NCBI GenBank assembly: GCA_029851415.1
Contig: CM056742.1
Span: forward strand, 87,534,748 to 87,598,747
Length of the DNA: 64,000 nt
Direction of reading: 5' to 3'
DNA from: Eretmocerus hayati
Lineage: Eukaryota > Arthropoda > Insecta > Hymenoptera > Aphelinidae
The notes beneath the pieces are model-generated. The model saw only the letters and a program-made list of their open reading frames with translations. It ran no database searches and was not told the DNA's origin. How positions within the stretch are numbered: position 1 is the first letter of the stretch; every line of letters begins with the position of its first letter. Made by a program: the position numbers and the translations under genes. Positions 55,377 through 64,000 of this stretch are shown piece after piece.

Positions 55377-56600
55377 CCCCAATTTACATGGCAAAACTTT
55401 CTATCATTCATTAGATTCGATAGAAGAATTCGCAAGGATAGAAATACAGACTAGCAAACGTTCTGCCAAATTAGTTGATAAAACAGATCCACTCAATGAG
55501 CTCATGTCCAACCCAGATTCCACTCAATATCCTGATTTACCTGAATCACCGCAATCAGAATCGGAAGAGGAAATTTCGATAGGTAGTCCTGAAAATCTCA
55601 TCCAGAAAGTCCCTCAAAAGACGTTACCTTTATCATGGAAGGTTAATGGAATAGATGTTGAAGGACGAACAGGATTACAAATATTAGTGTGGCAAAATGC
55701 AAATCGAGAAAAATCGCCGGAAAAGAATGACAGTCCCGAACGTAATGAAAAACGAGACAGAAGTACATCGGAAACTAGTTGGGAAGAGTACAAACGCGCG
55801 AGATATCAACCGATTGTAGACTTGACGCGATTAGAATTACCCGGAAGGAATGGTAATACAGATGGATCAGATTTTAGGGAACACCAACCAATAATTCCTG
55901 AGCATGAAATAAATTAAAACAATACTGAAACCCCGAAGTCGAATTCCAATATGAATCGCACATGGCTAGAGATGCTAGATAACGATGTCGATATGAAAGA
56001 GATATCATCTGAATCCCAACGATACAATAAGTCCGAACTTGGAAAACCTAGGGACGAAACGCCCATTCCTATGACAGCGCCAGAAAATTCAAAAATGTTG
56101 GATATCAAAGAAATTTCATCTCTCAATTTGTTGGAAAATTGTACGGATCAAGCTTCAAACTCAAGTTCAATCGTACGATTTTGCAATCACGAGGAACATG
56201 AAGAATGCACGGAACCAGATAAAATCCACAAACGGTACGCAAATATCTTAGGTGATGGAAATTGCTTGTTCCATTCTCTCATCAAAATATTTGGTTGGAA
56301 AATCACACCTGCACAATTACGAGAAGTTCTCTTGTACAGTGAATTTTTACCAGATTGCGCAGATCCCTAGAAATTCTCAGTTCTAAAAATAAGTATGGTG
56401 ATGCAGACACACTCTTCATTTTCTCACGACATTTCCAACAAAATATCTACGTCCGTTTACAATGTCGAGATCGAATAAGGTACGCGTACATAAAAGCTAC
56501 TCCCTCGGAACAATTCATACATCTCCACCTATATGGATTACACTTTACCCCATACATCGATGGAAATCCAGACCTAACGAGTGGAAGTATTGTGGACGAA
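55377..56600 (+). pseudogene. Gypsy Pol: linker and OTU-type cysteine protease domain
   Basis: A charged linker (in-frame TAA at 55,915-55,917) leads into an OTU fold. The catalytic block is NILGDGNCLFHSL (Asp codon 56,254-56,256, Cys codon 56,263-56,265). Next come an ITPAQLREVLL helix, a KNKYGDADTLFIFSRHF block and the C-terminal catalytic His in LHFTPY (codon 56,541-56,543). The two halves are in different frames because of a one-base loss near 56,366. OTU proteases cleave ubiquitin chains or precursor proteins. Here the domain sits between RNase H and integrase, so it could process the polyprotein or remove host ubiquitin. The active-site residues are all present. Confidence 0.8.
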
Positions 56601-58394
56601 TCAATCCCAAAAGAATCTTTTCAGGAGAATATGTCTTTAGTAGAACCCCCCATGAATCAGGATCAAGCTCACTCTCACATTGACCAAGCAATATCACGCT
56701 CATACGGCGATATGACTGCTCGAAACGGATTATCTGATGAAAGGCGAAATACCGCATCCCAAGACACAATTATGGCCCCACAGAACACAACCATTCGTAG
56801 GAATAACGTGATGACTAGATATTTAGTCGCAGAAGCACGGCTACCCCAAGAAATTCCCACATGGGTGATAGATGAGAATGAAATCGATATATTCACGGGA
56901 GTAAGGATTATAAATGACCATCCATTCGCGCATGTCGATAACCTTGTTTACACAATTGCGGCAGATTCACAAACTGAAACAGAAGTATTGAACGCACTCA
57001 TCACGAGAAAATATATAAGCCCCGACGAATTGCATAGCGAACAACAGGCAATTAGAGAAATCATAATTTCTGATTACAGAGATAAGAAAATTGTCGGAAT
57101 GGTCATAAAAAGTACGCCGTATTCAAAGGTGCTAAGACCAGAACTTACGGCAACACTCAAAACTCTCAGAGCATTACTCAGTAAGATGGAAATAGAGTCA
57201 GTAGGAATAATTCGAGATATCGTCATGCTGAGCAAGAGTGAATGGGCTTACCTTGTAGAGCAATGCAACCGTATCTTCCGGAAATGTCAGATATCGATCA
57301 CACTATTCGAAAGTAACTTACCAGTACCACCTACCGAAGATCGTGCCCAAATTATAAAAGAATATCATGAATCCGCAATCGGAGGCCACAAAGGTATAGC
57401 AAAAACTTATAGTAAACTTGCGAGTGAATTTTATTGGCCAAATATGCAGGAAGATGTGAGAATATTTGTGAGAGCGTGTCCGGACTGTCCAACAGATGAA
57501 CTAGTGCGAGTAAAAACAAGATTACCCATGGTCATAACGAATACACCGGTAGTACCATTCGAGAAAATTTCGATAGATTTTGTGGGTCCAAAGAAACCAA
57601 CACAACTCGGTAACGTTTATATTCTTATCATTCAGGATTGTTTTAGTAAATATATTGTGCTCACAGCTACACCCGATGCAACAACAACGACAGTTGCGAA
57701 AACATTGATAGATAAATCTGTTTCATATTTTGGATAACCCTCGACAATTTTGACGGATCAAGGGTCACATTTTATGGGAAGAGTTTTTGAAGAATTTCCT
57801 CGTATTTTCAGAATCAATAGGTTTACTACATCGGCCCATAGGGCAATATTAAACGGCGGTATTGAACGCATGCATTACACCCTTAACGAATACCTAGCAA
57901 TGTACTTGAAAGATAACACGGAATGGGACTCACTTTTACCTTTGGCACAGCACTGTTATAACTCAGCTACTCACGTATCGACCGGATACTCACCTCATGA
58001 GATAATTTTTGGTAGAAGGGCTCGCACGCCATCCAGCTTCCCTCCTCGGGATCAATTGATAACTTACGGCGATCATTTAGCAGATATCACGGAAGCCTAT
58101 ACTCAACTCAGAACGCTAGCTGCTCTGAATACCTTTCAAAGTAAAATCAAATCCAAATTTTATTACGATCAAAAAATTACGAATCGATTTTTCAGAGTAG
58201 GCGAGACTGTATATCTACTTGAAGAGCCAAGAGATGGCAAGGGAGACAAACATTACGTAGGCCCATGTGAAATGCTTGAGATTGATTATGAGAAACATAA
58301 CGCGAAAATACAGAAAGGTGATCAAACAAAAGTAGTACACATAGATAAGTTGAAAAATCATTGGGAAAGAGGAGATGACAACATTCCAAAGTAG
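56601..58394 (+). pseudogene. Gypsy Pol: integrase, one in-frame stop
   Basis: A long spacer is followed by an HHCC zinc-binding domain (EYHESAIGGHKGIAKTY... then CPDCP near 57,480) and the DDE core. The first Asp is in FEKISIDFVGP, the second in LTDQGSHF and the Glu in LNGGIERMHYTL. The C-terminal domain has RVGETVYLLEEPRDGKGDKHYVGPCEML, the GPY/F-like module. A single TAA at 57,735-57,737 breaks an otherwise continuous frame. The ORF ends at 58,392-58,394. No env-like gene follows on this strand and no 3' LTR is recognised. Confidence 0.85.
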
Positions 58395-58707
58395 AAAGTT
58401 CGGACACATATAGGACAAAATGGATGATATGGGAAGAAAAGAACAAGCCTTAGAACATAAAATGTATATTCGAATAAGTATAAACTAGTGGATACATACG
58501 GTCAGACAAAGGAATTATCGGGAGATTATTATAAGGTACAGCTTGGATTCACAATGTATCAGAATACGCACATATAGACGCGATGTTCACCTTGGAATAT
58601 GATTGATAGTATACTTGATTCTTCTTGCACACGGCCACAATACGGCAAAGAATGTGATCAAAACACTGATGGAGATGATACATCTCAGCATAACAGGTAG
58701 TAACAGA
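58395..58707. other. Gap between integrase and antisense RING gene
   Basis: About 310 bp with no gene. A purine-rich GGGAAGAAAAGAAC at 58,430 could be a polypurine tract. AAGTTCGGACACA at about 58,398 recurs at about 61,079. Confidence 0.3.
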
Positions 58708-60743
58708 TTAAATTAGAAGTTGTGCCAAAACATCAGACAATTGATCAATAGGTGCCTCAACACGGCTACGAAATACGCGTTCTTCGGGCCGGTACATACA
58801 AGCGGCAACATGAGAGTGCCATTCGGGGGCAAGAATACGACGGGGACATCCTAAATAATCATTGCGACAGGAAAACGATAGCTTGTTACCGACATTACGT
58901 AATAGAATATTGTCCCAAAAGGGATCGATGCGACAAAAAGGACACGGACCGGAATTTTTTCGATGACAATTCCCACATAGGGAGTGACCGTTACGGCACT
59001 GGATACACTCAGGTAGAATAATGTCCTCGCAAAGGGGGCAGGCGAATAGTTCATTTACGGCATCACGGGCGGTAATTTCTTCGGGGAATCAAACATGGTT
59101 TCTAGGAGCCTGGTTTTGATGAGATATTAAGCGCCGTATCACGGGTAAAAGGCCCCGATCGCCTCGTTCAGCTTCGTCCTTGTCGTGAGAGAGAATTGAC
59201 ACATCGCTCAGTAAAGAAGAAGATGACGAAGACATCCCCGCAGGTCTTCTAATAATATTTTCATCATTAACTGGTGATGAAACATTTCTTGATGAATTGG
59301 GTAGAGATTCAGAAGCAGCTGGGATAGCTTCAGAGGTATGAGTTGCCTGGGTCGAATCAGATGCGATACCCGACTCAAAAAGTGAATTTCCGGAAGGCGC
59401 TGGTGGTAGCTGAACCACGATAAGATGCGGATCACGCGCGGACTCTCTAGCCCGAGTTGTAAGATACTCCCTATCTGAATAAAATTGTGCTAAATGTTGC
59501 TGAGTCCTATCACGAAGTCGAGGTAATTCACCCTCAACTATCTCAATAAAATCTCTTACAGTCACGTTTGGGTACTTTAATTGATGATCAATAGAGTCGA
59601 GGCACAACCGCAGGCCTGACTAAGCAGGGCACAAAAAGGATCTGTTAGCTCCTCGGCCAAAACCACCCATGTGATTAATGCGGAGACTCTGAATAACATT
59701 CTCAAAAACATCGTTTCGCGTCATGCGCAAAACAGTCACGAAGATTTCACGTAATCGGTGAATATCCGATAGGGCCAGGATAGTGCACCGCATGTCTTCC
59801 TCAGAGCGTAGAAAAGGAGCTTGAAACACAGGAGTTGCTGTAGGTGGCACGGGAAACCTCCTCGGGGAAGAGCTTTGGTTCATCGATGGTTGATGATGAC
59901 CCTATACAAAAGAATGGGGATATATAAATCTCGCTTAGTGGAAGGAGAAAGAGGGGAAATTAAGGAGAATATCTATAGAAGCAAAAATTCACACCTACAT
60001 AGGTTGAGGGCATAATCAAAATCCGTCAAATAATCGTCGGCAAAAGGCGAAAGAGGTGGTCAACGGATGGCTCTATCGGAACAAACGGGTCTGGAATGTT
60101 ACAGGGGGTTGCCTGTCGCGTGAATTGATAGGAATTGGGATCAGGCGTTACAAAAGTAAACTCAGACTCGGAGAAAGGCACGCGAGTTGGACAATAGATA
60201 GATTCAGGAATCGGGGGTACAGCATATTCTACTTGCTGAGTTCTATGTACAGAAAGATAAGTGGTATCAGTGCGAATAACGAGGGGACGATGCATTCCAG
60301 GTATAAAAGTGAAAATTTCCCGAGAAGGAGTAGAGATTGATCCAATGGCTAGCTCAGGCGTTAAACGGCAACGGGTCTGTAAAGCAATAACGGCCAAATA
60401 AACGCAAAAACAAAATTATATCCGGAAAATAACAAGTACATACCTGATGAGATCGTGGAATGGCGCCAGGAGAATGGTCGGATTGATGACAAGATTCACA
60501 GTCACAATCAACCGCAGGTGCAGACCTCCGACGCGCAAGAGGAGGTAACCGGTTACCATCCCTATCACGTTGAAATGATGAAGAGTTGGAACCTTCACCC
60601 CTTGTAGTTTGAACTCGTGACGAAGATACATTGTGACTTCTCCCGCGACGTGCGGAATTCCGATTGGACGTGCGCGCACTCGGAATAAACCGAGCTGCTA
60701 GAATGGGTACTTCTTGATTCTCATTTGGAAATAAGTCAGACAT
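58708..60743 (-). pseudogene. SINA/SIAH-like RING finger gene 1, three exons, three in-frame stops
   Basis: Exon 1 is 60,444-60,743 (ATG at 60,741-60,743), exon 2 is 59,999-60,376 and exon 3 is 58,708-59,901. The 67- and 97-nt introns have GTATGT/TTTACAG and GTAGGT/TGTATAG borders and all joins keep the frame. The N-terminal parts are Ser/Pro/Arg-rich and disordered. Exon 3 ends with a complete C3HC4 RING (CPLCEDI, CIQCRNGHSLCGNC, CPFC; about 58,935-59,050) and a SIAH-type zinc finger (CRNDYLGCPRRI...H..H..AC). The C-terminal substrate-binding domain of true SIAH proteins is absent. Stops lie at TGA 60,026-60,028, TAG 59,620-59,622 and TGA 59,089-59,091. The expected role, ubiquitin ligase, is family inference. 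Confidence 0.65.
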
Positions 60744-63284
60744 CTTGAACGCGAGAGAAAAGTCGAAAGGTTGAGGGTTCGAAGGAAATGCTTATGCTCA
60801 GGGCAAACCAAGACGACTGAAGTCAATGACTTTCAAAGCGAAACATAAAAACTTCACTTGAAACAGCATCCTTCTAGAACTCCCCACTACACTTACAACA
60901 ATAAAAGGCACACCATATCACGAATACAACAATACTATATGAACAGATTTCCGAGAACTACACAATCGGCTCTTCCAGCTGCACGAAACATATCCGGGAA
61001 GGCTAACATATCACATCAGACCTGATGACATCCATAATGCACGAAATTGCAGAGGAAAAAGATATATTGATGTACAAAGTTCGGACACACCTCAATCACT
61101 TGCAATGGAAACAATCAGCTTTTCCTTCTCCTTCAGGGCCAGGGAAATATTCCTATGACTAGCCAAGTATTTCTTTTCTTTCAAAAATGCACGGCTTATG
61201 GACGCCGTGAAAATTTTATGTCCACTCATAACATTACAGGTCTGAAAAATTGACTCGGAGTATTAGATATCAAAATCATGAGATAGAGAAGAGATTTCCG
61301 GTTTACGCTCCATTCCTTGCAATCAAGACAAAATTTCTCCTTTTTTTCAGAAAGATCGGCCTGATGAGCTATATTGAGTCGAACTAACAATATAATGACA
61401 AACAAACATCACTGAGAAAGATAATAAAAAATGGAAAAATTAAGGGAATCGGTCCACTCAAATGAATGTTATTCAACATTACAAGGAAGAAAACTCATGG
61501 GACGTTGGACGTAAGCTGAACAAATTTATTTTCACGAAAGCATGACGAATCAAATAGCAAGCTCACCTTGTCATGCATGGAATGAGGTCGAGTGTGGATG
61601 CAATAGTCTCATCAAAGTTGGTCATAGAATTTTCCGAAAGAATTTAATGATATGATGCAGCTAAGGCGCACGTCTTGGAATCTTAAAACTCTATCACTAT
61701 TCCTATATAACTGTCAAGAAGAAGTAGAGATAAAAATCTGTAAGGTTGGCGTTTTTCTCGACTCACGCAAGTCGTTCAGAGTGTCAATCAGAACGTCGTA
61801 TGGTACGATGTGCTGGACAATCGAAATCAAAAACACTCACGGATTCCTCTGGAACGGTCATGACTACTTGCGGGGTGATGACACGAAAGTGCCACGGAAA
61901 CGTTCCCAAAAAGGATGGCTCTAGAGTACAAGTAAGGAAAAAGCATCCCCCGAGGACATCATGGACGTACTTTTGGATAGTGATGAACGTGAGTGGTCAG
62001 TAAAGCAATAGGGAGGATATAATCGCAAGGACGCAATTCCCAAACTTTCGTTATTACGAAGAATTGGTTGAGAGTCGGATAAATAGACAACATTTCAGAT
62101 ACTAACAACAACTAATCCACAGTTCACGTTTACAAATAACTACACCCTCAGAGAAGAAGAGAACAATAGACGTGATCCTTTCGGCACCGTGAATAAATTA
62201 AACAAATAAATCTCATAAAAATAATGATGAGATGTATACGCTTTGCTAGATTAACCGAACACTGGCTGAATAAGCTACTTCGGAATGCAGAAATATTCAA
62301 ATCTTTCCACAAGTGACGCTTTGAGCTTGTTGAACGCGTTAGAGAAACATACATTATTCCTGTCCCCACTCAATAGAAGAACAAAGAAAATACCTTACCT
62401 CCAGCGTATCAGGTACATAGCCACAAATGAGATCGTAAAAATTTGAGATTAATACTCAAGAACACAATCGAAATCTGCCTCGATTCTAGCAATACCATTG
62501 GTGGATTACCCTTCTTCTCCATGCCTTTGATTATCAGTTAGAATCACTGCAAAAAGATACATGATTGTCTGTGGCTCAGATGAATATGGCCAATCAAATC
62601 TGCACACGAAGAGACTCAAATGAAAAGTCATCTCATTTTCAAGGAGAATCCTAAAAGAGTTTTTTTTCGCTCAAAAACATCAATAGGCTGAATTATTATG
62701 GTCAAAAGCCTCAGTAAAAATAGATACATGAGTGTCTAGAATCAAAGTATCATGGAAAATAGAGAATATAACTCCTTGAAATCTTTTATCACCAAGAATC
62801 TGAAAGACAAGCAAAACAACAGACCGTTAGATATATTTAATGTCTGGAAAGTCGAACAGTTGTATTATTATTTTCCCTCTCTTTTCGTTTCTCTCTTTCT
62901 CAAACATTTTTCAAGTGAAGGAGATTAGGCTGGAATGAGTAAAACAAAACCGTAGGAGAGACGAGCTTTTAATCAGAAACACATCTCCACAAATACATAT
63001 ATACTAAGGTCTATATGACACTACATTCACATAAAACAGGCAGGAAAAATCGCGAAGATTCATCATAACATAATTTAGCAATATTCAAGCACACGAAAAG
63101 AAAGCGGAAAAGCGTGCAAATTCGTCGTACATAATCTCGTAATATTCTTATACACAGAGAGAAAATGGAGAATCGCACAACTTCTCGACGCAGATACAAA
63201 GAGCGAATATAATATAATAGGTAACGCAATCAGTCAAAAAAAGGGGGGAGGGGACCTCACACGCTGAACTCTTCCATTCTCGCG
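60744..63284. other. AT-rich region between the two RING genes
   Basis: No supportable ORF or repeat boundary. It contains AAGTTCGGACACAC near 61,079 (also near 58,398) and a purine tract AAAAAAAGGGGGGAGGGG at 63,237-63,254. It may hold promoter and UTR sequence of gene 1 or the missing 3' end of the retroelement. Confidence 0.4.
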
Positions 63285-64000
63285 TCAAGACGGGTTATAT
63301 CTGCAAGATTCAACATGAGCGTACCAATCAGGACTCTTAGGATACTTTCTACAACCGAGATAATGATAGCGACACGGAAATGGTAGATCTTCCATCTCTC
63401 GTTCCAAGGAGATATTCCGATAACGCGCCACATCACGGCGATACAGGGGGCAAACCTTTACCTTGTTGACGCAAACTGGACATAGACCATGGCCGTTAGT
63501 ACACTCAAAGAAACGGGGATAAATCAAGTCGTCACAAAGACAACAGGAATATACGGAACGTGTAACATTTGCGGAAGACGCGGCGAGGGAGATAGGGACA
63601 CGTACACGGCCATCTAGTTCAGGGGACCAGTGGTTGGGATAAAGAGGTAGATTTATAGATGTAGATGGAAGGGGGCGACCGTTTACTACATTAGGTACAT
63701 CAGAGGCCCCGGTGGCCAAATCGATCAATGGGGCGTTATTGGCGACATTGCCTCCCACTGGAATATCCAAATCTAAAAGATTGACACCGTGCGCATTATT
63801 GGGTCGTATAAGAGAAGCAGAACTAATATTAATACGGAGGCCGCGCATTAGATTAGTCACGAGGGAAGTAGCAGCGGGAGTCCCCGAAACAGAGCATAGG
63901 CCGCGCGAAGTTAAGGGGAAACTAACAAAATCATGGGAGAATGACTCAAGGGGTTCCACTCCAGTTATTTCGGTCAGCTCGTCGTGAAGCCGATCAAGCG
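63285..64000 (-). pseudogene. SINA/SIAH-like RING finger gene 2, partial, RING Cys lost
   Basis: A minus-strand frame is open from the window edge to the stop at 63,285-63,287. After a disordered region it encodes a RING-like block (YSCCLCDDLIYPRFFECTNG, then HGLCPVCVNK) and a SIAH-type finger (CRYHYLGCRKYPKSPDWYAH). Where RING gene 1 has CPFC, this one has CPLY: the last Cys codon is TAT at 63,441-63,443, so zinc site 2 should fail. The arrangement is the same as gene 1's last exon, so the two are paralogues. The 5' end is outside the window. Confidence 0.65.

Noticed and set aside
58851..59054. Hydrophobic minus-strand ORF
   Set aside because: It overlaps the RING frame, which has a full zinc-ligand pattern; the hydrophobic frame is a shadow.
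489..60028. Programmed stop-codon read-through as the cause of the many single stops
   Set aside because: All three stop codons occur, the following bases share no read-through context, and frameshifts are present in the same genes. Decay is simpler.
63237..63254. Purine tract as the gypsy polypurine tract before a 3' LTR
   Set aside because: The sequence after it does not begin with TG and does not match any part of 47.6-48.4 kb; also 4.8 kb from the integrase.

Overview
The window looks like arthropod (probably insect) nuclear DNA. It is AT-rich, intron-bearing and dominated by mobile elements: an adintovirus/Polinton-like endogenous DNA virus, Ty1/copia and Ty3/gypsy LTR retrotransposons, R1-like and CR1/Jockey-group non-LTR elements, and several non-autonomous DNA transposons. 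No host housekeeping gene was recognised. Identifications rest on motifs read from the sequence; no database search was possible.

Layout. (1) 1-11,100: a nearly complete structural and replication module of an adintovirus/Polinton-like element. Two genes run left (packaging ATPase, DUF8207-like protein). On the right are a PLA2-domain minor capsid/core protein, adenain-like protease, penton-like and major capsid proteins, a conserved unknown protein, protein-primed DNA polymerase B and a small acidic/basic protein. Most genes are broken by isolated in-frame stops, so this is an endogenous fossil. Two short spliceosomal-type introns are predicted in it. (2) 11.1-21.2 kb: intergenic DNA with a decayed Ty3/gypsy fragment, a tRNA-like sequence and several repeat families. 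(3) 21.2-32.4 kb: remnant of a second, different adintovirus/Polinton-like element on the minus strand (same unknown gene followed by PolB). It is interrupted by a young full-length copia element (21,415-26,598, 480-bp LTRs, CAGAC duplication) and by a 1.8-kb element with about 335-bp inverted repeats and a GTGA duplication. (4) 33.2-34.3 kb: an unrecognised spliced exon disrupted by a 381-bp TTAA-flanked MITE. (5) 34.5-47.6 kb: R1-like copies, a one-ORF non-LTR element and a two-ORF CR1-group element. (6) 48.4-58.4 kb: a large Ty3/gypsy-type element with gag, a -1 frameshift signal of the UUUAAAC type, PR-RT-RNase H, a long linker, an OTU-type cysteine protease domain and integrase, hit twice by one MITE family. 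(7) 58.7-64 kb: two antisense SINA/SIAH-like RING genes, the first with two small introns.

The most unusual points are the OTU deubiquitinase-like domain inside gypsy pol with RING/SIAH ubiquitin-ligase-like genes immediately downstream in antisense; the introns in the viral-type PolB and its last gene; MITEs that sit at the centre of different perfect palindromes; and the conserved pairing of the unknown gene with PolB in two diverged viral remnants.
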